From assembly GCF_011395035.1 (NCBI RefSeq), contig NZ_CP024768.1:468586-532585 (forward strand): a stretch of 64,000 nt of DNA. The letters run 5' to 3'. The stretch is from Pantoea cypripedii. Its GTDB lineage: Bacteria; Pseudomonadota; Gammaproteobacteria; Enterobacterales; Enterobacteriaceae. Each line of letters opens with the position of its first letter. The stretch's first letter is position 1. Made by a program: the position numbers and the translations under genes. Shown here one piece after another: positions 42,267 through 50,437 of this stretch. The notes beneath the pieces are model-generated. The model saw only the letters and a list, made by a program, of their open reading frames with translations. It made no database searches and was not told where the DNA came from.

Positions 42267-43883
42267 TCAGGCTTGCGCTTGTTGATCGGCAAGCTGTTGG
42301 CGCAAACGTTTTTTATCCACCTTGCCAACCGGGGTCAGCGGCAGGGCGTCTACGCAGGTAATACGATCGGGTAATTTGAACTCGGCAACGCCCAGCTCGC
42401 GCAGATGGCGACGCAGCGCCACCGGTTTAATCGGCTGGCTGGCGACGATAAAGGCGCAGCTTTTTTCACCCATCAGCTCATCGTTCATCGATACCAGCGC
42501 GGCGTGGATCACATCCGGGTGCCGTTGCAGCAGGTTTTCGATCTCTTCCGCCGCGATCTTCTCGCCGCCACGGTTGATCTGATCTTTCTCGCGCCCCTGC
42601 ACGGTGATGTAACCCTGTGGGTTGATCTCAATCAGATCGCCGGAACAGTAAAATCCGTCGGCATCAAAGCTGGCGGCGTTATGCTCCGGGCTGCGGTAGT
42701 AGCCACGGAAGGTATAGGGTCCGCGCGTCATCAACCGGCCCACTTCACCGTTCGGCAGGGCATTGCCCTCGGCGTCAGCCACCCAGACTTCATCATCGTC
42801 AGAAATCGGGCGACCCTGGGTGGTGAGGATGGTTTTTTCGTCATCATCGAAGCGGGTGTAATTCACCAGGCCTTCTGCCATGCCGAACACCTGTTGCAGC
42901 CTGCAACCGATTTCCTGCTGAATCCGCGCGGCGAGGGTTTCACCCAGCTTGGCACCGCCTACCTGCATACGTTCGAGTGAAGCCAGCTGTTTATTGCTGC
43001 CCCATTCCTGAATCGCCTGCAACCACAGGCTTACCGCCGGGGGGACGAGGCCGGTGTCGGTGATCTGATGTTTTTCGATGAGGGGAAAGCACAGCGTGGC
43101 GCTGGGATCGGCGGCCAGCACCACCTGGCCACCGGCATAAAAGACGCCGAGTGCGCCCGGAGAGCTCATCGGGAAGTTATGCGCAGCAGGTAACGCCACC
43201 AGATAACGGGTGCGATCCGTCACGGCGCAAATCTCAACGCTGCCACGAATGCTGTAGTAGTAGTCATTGTGGGTGCGCGGGATCAGTTTTGGCGTGCCGG
43301 TACTGCCGCCTGAAAGCTGGAAGAATGCTACTTCATCACCGGCGCTCGGCGTCGGTGAAAAGTCACCGGCAGCTTCAGCCAGTAATGCTTCGAGAGTGTT
43401 TTCCGGCTGATGATCGTTGCGCAGGATCACCTGTTGCAGCGACGGATGCGAGCGGCACAGCGTAGCGATAAAGCTGTCATCGGCAAATAGCGGATGGCTG
43501 CGGTCGGCAATCAGCAGCACCGGTTCAATCTGCGCAGCATAGGCGGTCAGTTCGGTACGCTGATGGCTGAACAGCGCATTGACCGGTGCCACGCCGATTT
43601 TGAACAGGGCAAACAGCGTCAGGTAAAAATCTGCCACGTTGCCGAGTTGCACCAGCGCAGTATCGCCGGTTTTCAGGCCGCGACGTTGCAGCGCCGCCGC
43701 CAGATTGTCGGTCAGCTGATGCATTTCGCGATAGCTGATGTGACGATCGCCATCGATAACCGCGATAGCATCATTGTGCTGCTGACGTGCCAGGATGTCG
43801 GTCATCGGCACATCGAGCCAGTAGCCTTTCTCGCGGTAACGCGCGGCCAGGGTGTCCGGCCAGCGGTTGTAGGGAATACTCAT
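42267..43883 (-). CDS. entE: 2,3-dihydroxybenzoate-AMP ligase EntE
   Basis: Activates DHB as adenylate and loads it on EntB. The 538-residue product has AMP-binding motifs FQLSGGSTGTPKLIPRTHNDY, QVFGMAEGLVNYTR and YCSGDLIEINPQGYITVQGREKDQINRGGEKI (in part). The ATG at 43883 gives the MSIPYNRWPDTLAARYREKGYW start seen in E. coli (MSIPFTRWPEEF). It overlaps nothing; the entC stop lies 11 bp upstream. Confidence 0.96.
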   Translation of the reverse strand: MSIPYNRWPDTLAARYREKGYWLDVPMTDILARQQHNDAIAVIDGDRHISYREMHQLTDNLAAALQRRGLKTGDTALVQLGNVADFYLTLFALFKIGVAPVNALFSHQRTELTAYAAQIEPVLLIADRSHPLFADDSFIATLCRSHPSLQQVILRNDHQPENTLEALLAEAAGDFSPTPSAGDEVAFFQLSGGSTGTPKLIPRTHNDYYYSIRGSVEICAVTDRTRYLVALPAAHNFPMSSPGALGVFYAGGQVVLAADPSATLCFPLIEKHQITDTGLVPPAVSLWLQAIQEWGSNKQLASLERMQVGGAKLGETLAARIQQEIGCRLQQVFGMAEGLVNYTRFDDDEKTILTTQGRPISDDDEVWVADAEGNALPNGEVGRLMTRGPYTFRGYYRSPEHNAASFDADGFYCSGDLIEINPQGYITVQGREKDQINRGGEKIAAEEIENLLQRHPDVIHAALVSMNDELMGEKSCAFIVASQPIKPVALRRHLRELGVAEFKLPDRITCVDALPLTPVGKVDKKRLRQQLADQQAQA

Positions 43884-43893
43884 GGTCTTTCCT

Positions 43894-45072
43894 TTATTGC
43901 AGTCCAAAGGCGCGCAGCATGGTATCCAGCTTCACGCCGGTTTCACGCCATTCTGATTCAGGTTGAGAGTCGGCAACGATGCCCGCACCGGCGAACAGAC
44001 GTACGTGCGTATCGTGCACCGTGCCGCAGCGAATAGTGACCACCCATTCGCCATTGCCTGCGTCATCGCACCAGCCCACAATGCCGCCGAATAACTGGCG
44101 ATCAAATGGCTCCAGCGTCTGGATCAGTTGCTGAGCGCGCTGATGCGGGAAACCGCTCAGCGCCGGGGTCGGATGGAGCAGACAGGCCAGCGACAGGGCA
44201 TTGTCGCGCTCGTCCTGCACTTCGCCGTCTATCTGGGTGGCGAGATGCCATAAGGTGGAGGTGGTAATCAGCGACGGTACCGTCGGCACCGACAACCGGC
44301 GACTACGTGGTTGCAGTGTGCCGCGCATCGCATCGGTCACCAGCTGATGTTCGTGCCGATCCTTACCGGAGTTCATCAGGGTGTCCCCAGCGGCTTGATC
44401 ACGCTGGCTATCATTATCACGGCGAGCAGAACCGGCCAGCGGGCAGGAGCTGAAATCACGTCCGTGCTTACGCAGCATCAGTTCCGGGCTGGCACCGAGC
44501 AGTACCCCGCCTTGCGGCAAGGGCAGATGGAAATGGTAGCTGTTGGGGTTTAACGCCATCACCCGCTGCATCAGTGCAGCGCTATCTACCGGTTGTTCCG
44601 TGACGATATCCATCAGGCGCGACAGCACCACCTTGTCGAGATCGCCCCGTTGGGTGGCGGCAACCGCCTCGGCCACCATGTTGAGAAAGACATCGTGATC
44701 CGGTATGGCCGCGCGGCGACGCACCTCGGGCAGCGCACCGGGTGTGGCGGGCAGCGCGGCCAGCAGATCGGCGCGTTTAAAGGTTTGATGTGATTCAGGA
44801 ATAAATAGCGCCGCAGGCTGGCTGGCATCAAACGGGATGGCACCCACCAGAATCGGTTTCTCAATACCTTGCTTTTTAGCCGCAGCGAAGTGCTGACGCA
44901 GCTGCTGCTGAAAATGCCCCTGTAAATCGGCAGCATCCTGCACCGGCTCAGTCAGGGTGGTGTAACAACCCTGCGTCACCAGGCTCTGCCAGGGAGAGGT
45001 AAAAAGGAATCCGCGACAAAGGGCGGAAAAATCCTTCAGCCAGGCATTTTCAAACGTGGACGATTCCACCAT
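43894..45072 (-). CDS. entC: Isochorismate synthase EntC
   Basis: First enzyme of DHB synthesis, converting chorismate to isochorismate. The 392-residue product has the chorismate-binding core with LLGASPELMLRKHGRDFSSCPLAGSARR, ATSTLWHLAT-type region and GGIVGWCDDAGNGEWVVTIRC. ATG at 45072 is preferred (AGGTGA 9 bp upstream); a GTG at 45081 is also possible. First gene of entCEBAH, directly downstream of a Fur box. Confidence 0.96.
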   Translation of the reverse strand: MVESSTFENAWLKDFSALCRGFLFTSPWQSLVTQGCYTTLTEPVQDAADLQGHFQQQLRQHFAAAKKQGIEKPILVGAIPFDASQPAALFIPESHQTFKRADLLAALPATPGALPEVRRRAAIPDHDVFLNMVAEAVAATQRGDLDKVVLSRLMDIVTEQPVDSAALMQRVMALNPNSYHFHLPLPQGGVLLGASPELMLRKHGRDFSSCPLAGSARRDNDSQRDQAAGDTLMNSGKDRHEHQLVTDAMRGTLQPRSRRLSVPTVPSLITTSTLWHLATQIDGEVQDERDNALSLACLLHPTPALSGFPHQRAQQLIQTLEPFDRQLFGGIVGWCDDAGNGEWVVTIRCGTVHDTHVRLFAGAGIVADSQPESEWRETGVKLDTMLRAFGLQ

Positions 45073-45101
45073 AATTTTCACCTATAAATGATAAGATTAT
45101 T

Positions 45102-45120
45102 AAGAATGATTATCATTTTT
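45102..45120. promoter_or_regulatory. Fur box in the entC-fepB divergent region
   Basis: AAGAATGATTATCATTTTT matches the 19-bp Fur consensus at 14 of 19 positions, with a perfect AATGAT half. It lies 30 bp before entC and 128 bp before fepB and should repress both when iron is plentiful. Confidence 0.85.
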
Positions 45121-45196
45121 ATTATGGTCTGTAACCTACGTCGAATGGGCTAAATAGTCAATCGATTCGCGGGTGCTCAGTCATCTTTAGGCGCTT

Positions 45197-45214
45197 TCCG
45201 GCGCGCACGCCGGA
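45197..45214 (+). other. Hairpin in the fepB leader
   Basis: TCCGGCG-CGCA-CGCCGGA, a perfect 7-bp stem with a 4-nt loop, 33 bp before the fepB start and without a T-run. It might limit fepB translation or protect the mRNA (inference). Confidence 0.45.
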
Positions 45215-45247
45215 CGCGGAAATATGCTAAATGGTGGTTAAAAACTT

Positions 45248-46213
45248 ATGAATAAATGCGGTTTATGGGGCACGGTTGTCCTGTTGTTCATTTTGCAGGC
45301 GTTCAGCAGCATCGCGCGTGCCGACCAGGGCTGGCCGCGCAAGATTCAAACCGAGCAGGGCATCGTCACGCTCAGCAAAGCGCCGCAGCGCATTGTCTCG
45401 ACCAGCCTCACGCTGACGGGGTCGCTGCTGGCGATTGATGCGCCGGTGATCGCCTCGGGGGCGACTGCACCCAACAGCCGTCTTTCTGACGCTCAGGGGT
45501 TCTTCCGTCAGTGGGGCGAGGTGGCGAAACAGCGTGGTGTGAAGCGTCTGTATATTGGTGAAGCCAGTGCAGAAGCCGTTGCGGCGGAAGCGCCGGACCT
45601 GATTATCGTCAGCGCCACCGGCAATGACTCCGCCATCAAGCTGGTAAGCCAGCTGTCTGCCATTGCCCCGACCCTGGTGATCAACTACGACGATAAAAGC
45701 TGGCAGGATCTGGTGACGCTGCTCGGTGACGCCACCGGCCATGAAGCACAGGCGGCTCAACGTATTAAGGCTTTTGACGATCGTGAAGCGGCACTGAAAA
45801 AAGCCATCACGCTGCCACCGCAGCCGGTTTCCGCCATGGTGTGGAACGGTGACGGGCGTGCGGTGAATCTGTGGACGGCAGAATCCGCTCAGGGAAAATT
45901 GTTGCAGCAGCTCGGTTTCACGCTGGCGATGCCTCCGGCCACGATTCAGCAGAGTCACAGCATGGGGCAGCGCAAAGATATCATTCAGCTATCGGGTGAA
46001 ACCGTCGCCAGCGGCCTGACCGGGCACAGCTTCCTGCTGTTTGCTGCTGATGATAAGACCACGCAATCGGTGCTGAGCAACCCTTTCCTGGCACAAAACG
46101 AGGCGGTGAAGGGCAAGCAGGTGTATGCGCTGGGGGCTGATACCTTCCGCCTTGATTACTACAGCGCCAGCAATCTGCTGGCGCGTCTGGAAAAGTTATT
46201 CGTTAAATCATGA
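45248..46213 (+). CDS. fepB: FepB, ferric enterobactin periplasmic binding protein
   Basis: Binds ferric enterobactin in the periplasm and delivers it to FepDGC. The 321-residue product has a signal peptide (about 1-25, ending SIARA) and the helical-backbone class III binding-protein fold, with RIVSTSLTLTGSLLAIDAPVIASG and a central long helix. Divergent from entC. Its stop overlaps the convergent entS stop by 6 bp, so the two transcripts are antisense at their ends. Confidence 0.95.
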   Translation: MNKCGLWGTVVLLFILQAFSSIARADQGWPRKIQTEQGIVTLSKAPQRIVSTSLTLTGSLLAIDAPVIASGATAPNSRLSDAQGFFRQWGEVAKQRGVKRLYIGEASAEAVAAEAPDLIIVSATGNDSAIKLVSQLSAIAPTLVINYDDKSWQDLVTLLGDATGHEAQAAQRIKAFDDREAALKKAITLPPQPVSAMVWNGDGRAVNLWTAESAQGKLLQQLGFTLAMPPATIQQSHSMGQRKDIIQLSGETVASGLTGHSFLLFAADDKTTQSVLSNPFLAQNEAVKGKQVYALGADTFRLDYYSASNLLARLEKLFVKS

Positions 46214-47458
46214 TGCGTCTTCCGCCAGCGTCGGCGCTGGCGGTTGATAGCGGCGTAAACGTCCCATCAGCAGCCACATCAGCACACCCAGCAAGGCCGC
46301 CGCGCAGCCAAACATCGTTGCAGCCTGCTGTGGCAGCAGCCAGGACCCCATCGCACCAATCATCGCCGCCCCCAACGCATCGCCGGTGACATTCTGCGCC
46401 GTCCACAAACTGTTGATACGCCCAAGGAGTGCATCCGGCGTTAACGCCTGGATCATGGTGTACTGCACCAGGCTGGTAATCGAGCTGAAGTAGCCAAATG
46501 CCACCAGACACAGCAAAGCCAGGGGGAACGTTGGCATCAGGCCAAACAGCCCCAGCGCAACGAAAGCGGTTATCGCGCTGCTGATAATCAACAGCCCCGG
46601 ACGGCTGGCGTGTGCCAGTCGGCCACTGGTTAATGCACCGACCGCCGCGCCGAGCGGCACGGCGGCAAACATCAATCCCAGCCGGTCCGCGCTGACCTCC
46701 CAGTGTGGCGCCAGGGCCGGGTACAGCACACGGATGGCACTGGCCAGCGTCACCAGCGCGCCGATCAGCGCCGCCATGCCCACCAGCGGTGTGCTGAACA
46801 GGAACTGCACACCGGTTGCCAGTGATTTCAAGGGGTTCTCACGCGGTTGCGGCGGTATAGGTAATACCGGGAGTTTGAGCAGCGTCAGTACGGTCAGCAG
46901 CGTACCCGCCGCTGCCAGCGCGAAGTTCCACACCACGCCGCCGCTGGCGATCACCATGCCGGCGATTGCCGGGGAGAGAATTGAGCCGAAACGCACGGTC
47001 AGCATGGTCAGGGCACCCGCCTGCATCAGGTTTTCGCGTCCAACCAGTGCCGGTGTCGCGGCCAGCAGCGCGGTCACGCCAATCGCACCAAAGAAGCCAT
47101 CCCACAATCCCAGCAGATAAACCGCCATCAGTGAGGGGTGTGGCAATGCCGCGTTAATTGCCAGCCCGACAAAGCCAAGGCCGCAGGTAGAACGAGCGAA
47201 TAAAATCAGTTTCTTACGTTCATAACGATCGGCCAGCACGCCCCCGGTCAGCAAACCGATAAACATGCCGCAGGCCGCCACGGTCACCCCCAGACCGACC
47301 AGCCAGGATGACGCCGTCATCTGCTGAATTTGTACCGGTACCGCCACTGCCAGCATGCCGAGGGCAACAATCGAGATAAAACGGGCGATAAACACCGCGC
47401 GAAACGCCGGGTGAGATTTAAGCAGGGAGAGATCAATAAAGTGGGAGGGTTTGTTCAT
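46208..47458 (-). CDS. entS: EntS, enterobactin exporter
   Basis: Major facilitator superfamily pump that exports enterobactin across the inner membrane. The 416-residue product has 12 predicted membrane segments and the MFS loop motif [14 protein letters not shown] between TM2 and TM3. The ATG at 47458 gives [34 protein letters not shown], close to E. coli [23 protein letters not shown]; the 7-residue longer frame is unlikely. Divergent from fepD with a Fur box between. Confidence 0.95.
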   Translation of the reverse strand: [416 protein letters not shown]

Positions 47459-47536
47459 ATCTTTGCCTTTTTGCACCAATTTTCCTCATCTTCCGTGAGG
47501 CGAGTCATGATAACATAGACAAATACGAGTAATAAC

Positions 47537-47555
47537 GATAACAAATATCATTATC
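47537..47555. promoter_or_regulatory. Fur box in the entS-fepD divergent region
   Basis: GATAACAAATATCATTATC matches the Fur consensus at 15 of 19 positions, with a complete ATCATTATC right half. Placed to control entS leftward and fepDGC rightward. Confidence 0.87.
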
Positions 47556-47607
47556 ATATTTCCCTTACGCACGCGAAAACGTTGTTAAGTAGAAGGTTCA
47601 GAACGCT

Positions 47608-48597
47608 ATGCGCCAGACTCGTGCACTCGCAGGATCAGGGATGCTGCTGGTGCTCCTTATTGCCCTCAGTTTAATGCTGGGGGCAAAATCTATCTCTTTT
47701 TCCGATGTTTATCATTCGCTTACTTCAAGCTGCTCTGACGCGGATTGCGTGATTGTGCGCGATGCGCGTCTGCCACGAACGCTGGCAGGATTGCTGGCGG
47801 GTGTCGCGTTGGGGCTGGCAGGCGCATTGATGCAAAGCCTGACGCGTAACCCACTGGCCGATCCGGGTATTCTCGGGGTGAACGCCGGGGCGGGTTTTGC
47901 TGTGGTGCTGGGCATTGCGCTGTTTGGTGCCGACACACCGGTCGCATGGCTCGGGTTTGCTTTTGGCGGCGCGCTGCTGGCTTCGCTGCTGGTGGCGATG
48001 ACCGGGGCGATTGGCGGCGGACGCGTGAATCCGGTGCGTCTGACCCTGGCAGGCGTGGCACTGGGGGCGGTACTGGAAGGGCTAACCTCGGGGATATCAC
48101 TGCTCAACCCTGACATCTACGATCATCTGCGTTTCTGGCATAGCGGCTCGCTGGATATCCGCAATTTCACCATTCTGCGTACTCTGTTTCCTGCCGTGCT
48201 GGTGGGTAGCGTGGTGGCTTTTTGCCTGTCTCAGGCGCTTAACAGCCTGAGTATGGGCGGCGATATGGCGACGGCGCTGGGAACCCGCGTGGCGCGTACT
48301 CAACTGCTCGGGCTGCTGGCGATTGCGCTGTTGTGTGGCGCGGCGACGGCAGCAGTGGGACCGATCGCGTTTCTCGGTTTAATGACGCCGCATCTGGCGC
48401 GCTGGCTGGTGGGGAATGACCATCGCTGGTTGTTGCCCGCCACCGCGCTGGTGACGCCGATCCTGCTACTGGCGGCAGATATTATCGGTCGCCTGCTGGT
48501 GCCCGGCGAGTTGCGGGTGTCAATCGTCACCGCGATGCTCGGTGCGCCGATGCTGATCGTGCTGGTACGGCGCAAATTAGGGCGAGGTGCGGTATGA
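47608..48597 (+). CDS. fepD: FepD, ferric enterobactin permease
   Basis: Inner-membrane permease of the FepBCDG importer, BtuC/FecCD family. The 329-residue product has about nine to ten membrane segments; key stretches are DARLPRTLAGLLAGVALGLAG, QSLTRNPLADPGILGVNAGAG and GPIAFLGLMTPHLARWLVG (ATPase coupling loop). It overlaps fepG by 4 bp (ATGA). Confidence 0.95.
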   Translation: MRQTRALAGSGMLLVLLIALSLMLGAKSISFSDVYHSLTSSCSDADCVIVRDARLPRTLAGLLAGVALGLAGALMQSLTRNPLADPGILGVNAGAGFAVVLGIALFGADTPVAWLGFAFGGALLASLLVAMTGAIGGGRVNPVRLTLAGVALGAVLEGLTSGISLLNPDIYDHLRFWHSGSLDIRNFTILRTLFPAVLVGSVVAFCLSQALNSLSMGGDMATALGTRVARTQLLGLLAIALLCGAATAAVGPIAFLGLMTPHLARWLVGNDHRWLLPATALVTPILLLAADIIGRLLVPGELRVSIVTAMLGAPMLIVLVRRKLGRGAV

Positions 48598-49565
48598 CAC
48601 AGCGCTCACTATGGCATGCTCTCTGGTTGCTGCTGGGCTGCGGGCTACTGGCTTTTCTGGCTCTGACGCGCGGTGCGCTACCGATCACTGGCGAACAGCT
48701 GTGGCAGGTGCTGCTGGGGGAGGGTGCCAGCAACGTGAAACTGATCCTGCTGGAATGGCGCTTGCCGCGTGTGCTGATGGCGCTGCTGATTGGCGCGGCG
48801 CTCGGCATCAGTGGCGCGATTTTCCAGTCGCTGCTGCGTAACCCGCTCGGCAGCCCGGATATTTTAGGTTTTAACACCGGGGCCTATAGCGGTGTGCTGG
48901 TGGCGCTGGTGTTGTTTAATCAAAATGCCTCGGCGATAACCTTCGCCGCGCTGCTGGGCGGTATTATCACGGCTGCGCTGGTGTATGTGTTTGCCTGGCG
49001 TAATGGGGTGGAAACCTTCCGTTTGATCATTGTCGGCATCAGCGTGCGTGCCTTGCTGATGGCGCTCAATAGCTGGCTGATTATCAGCGCTTCGCTCGAA
49101 TCTGCGGTCAGCGCCGGTTTATGGAGTGCCGGGTCGCTCAACGGCATCACCTGGGCGAAGACGCCGCCGGTGATTGCTGTGCTGTTGCTGAGCTTGCTGC
49201 TGGTGGCACTGCTGGCGCGGCGGATGCGTTTGCTGGAAATGGGGGATGACACCGCCTGTGCGCTTGGCGTACCGGTTGAACGTAGTCGCCTGTGGTTAAT
49301 GTTGCTCGGCGTGGTACTGACTGCGGCCTCAACGGCGCTGGTCGGGCCGATTTCGTTTATCGCCTTACTGGCACCGCAGATCGCCCGTCGTCTCGGCGGC
49401 GGCATGCCACTGACCGCGCTTTGCGGTGCGTTGCTGTTGATCGCTGCGGATTTTGCCGCGCAGCACCTGTTCCTGCCTTATCAATTACCGGTTGGCGTGA
49501 TTACCGTCAGCCTCGGCGGACTTTATCTGATTGCTTTACTGGTGCGGGAGGCGCGACGCCAATGA
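48594..49565 (+). CDS. fepG: FepG, ferric enterobactin permease
   Basis: Second permease of the FepBCDG importer; FecCD family. The 323-residue product has WRLPRVLMALLIGAALGISGAIFQSLLRNPLGSPDILGFNTGAYSG-type motifs (shown in part) and the coupling region GPISFIALLAPQIARRLGG. It overlaps fepD by 4 bp and fepC by 4 bp, so the three are translationally coupled. Confidence 0.95.
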   Translation: MTQRSLWHALWLLLGCGLLAFLALTRGALPITGEQLWQVLLGEGASNVKLILLEWRLPRVLMALLIGAALGISGAIFQSLLRNPLGSPDILGFNTGAYSGVLVALVLFNQNASAITFAALLGGIITAALVYVFAWRNGVETFRLIIVGISVRALLMALNSWLIISASLESAVSAGLWSAGSLNGITWAKTPPVIAVLLLSLLLVALLARRMRLLEMGDDTACALGVPVERSRLWLMLLGVVLTAASTALVGPISFIALLAPQIARRLGGGMPLTALCGALLLIAADFAAQHLFLPYQLPVGVITVSLGGLYLIALLVREARRQ

Positions 49566-50362
49566 CCGAAATTCCTTCACGTCTCTATGGCGAAGGGCTG
49601 ACGCTGGGCTACGACAAAAAAGTGGTGGCGGAGAATTTGTCGGTGGCGATCCCGGAGGGGGAGCTGACGGTGATTATCGGCCCAAATGCCTGCGGAAAAT
49701 CGACCCTGCTGCGTACCCTGAGCCGCCTTAATCCTCCGCTGAAAGGCCAGGTTTTTCTCGATGGTGATGCCATCAACCGCTATCCCACGAAAGAGGTGGC
49801 GCGCCGTCTCGGCCTGCTGCCGCAAAGTTCCAACGCCCCGGCGGGGATCAGCGTCACCGAACTGGTGGCGCGCGGACGTTATCCACATCAGCAGCTGTTT
49901 GGCCGCTGGCGTGCCGAAGATGAGGCGGCGGTACAGCAGGCGATGCTGGCGACCGGCGTGGCTGACCTGGCGCAGCAGCAGGTGGATACGCTCTCCGGTG
50001 GACAGCGTCAGCGGGTGTGGATTGCGATGGTGCTGGCACAGCAGACGCCGTTATTGCTGCTGGATGAACCCACCACCTGGCTGGATATTACCCATCAGAT
50101 TGAGCTGCTGGAGCTGATGCAGGATCTGAATCAGCAGCACGGACGTTCGCTGGTGGTGGTGTTGCATGACCTGAATCATGCCTGCCGTTATGCCACGCAC
50201 CTGATTGCGATGCGTCATGGACGGATTATTGCCGAAGGGAAACCGGCAGAAATTGTCACTCCGGCGCTGATTGAGCAGGTTTATGGCCTGCGCTGCGTGA
50301 TTGTGGAAGATCCCGTGGCGCATACGCCGATGATCGTACCGCTGGGACGACCAAAGGCGTAA
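49562..50362 (+). CDS. fepC: FepC, ferric enterobactin ABC transporter ATPase
   Basis: ATPase that powers ferric enterobactin import. The 266-residue product has Walker A GPNACGKSTLL (from Gly40), signature LSGGQRQRVWIAMVLAQ, Walker B LLLLDEPTTWLD and the H-loop VVLHDLNHACRYA. The start is the ATG in the ATGA overlap with fepG; the longer frame into fepG lacks support. fepE, next in E. coli, is missing. Confidence 0.95.
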   Translation: MTEIPSRLYGEGLTLGYDKKVVAENLSVAIPEGELTVIIGPNACGKSTLLRTLSRLNPPLKGQVFLDGDAINRYPTKEVARRLGLLPQSSNAPAGISVTELVARGRYPHQQLFGRWRAEDEAAVQQAMLATGVADLAQQQVDTLSGGQRQRVWIAMVLAQQTPLLLLDEPTTWLDITHQIELLELMQDLNQQHGRSLVVVLHDLNHACRYATHLIAMRHGRIIAEGKPAEIVTPALIEQVYGLRCVIVEDPVAHTPMIVPLGRPKA

Positions 50363-50383
50363 GGCCGGTGCGCTGATTAACCT

Positions 50384-50433
50384 GGTCGGGATAAATCCCG
50401 ACCCTACGCGTAGGGTGCGCATTGATGCGCACC
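50384..50433. repeat. REP-like cluster of three hairpins between fepC and entF
   Basis: Three back-to-back inverted repeats: GGTCGGGAT/ATCCCGACC, the palindrome CCCTACGCGTAGGG, and GGTGCGCAT/ATGCGCACC. Units of this type (GTAGGGTGCGC...) are common extragenic palindromes in Pantoea and relatives (from memory). It lies between convergent fepC and entF and may end or stabilise both mRNAs. Confidence 0.75.
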
Positions 50434-50437
50434 GGGT

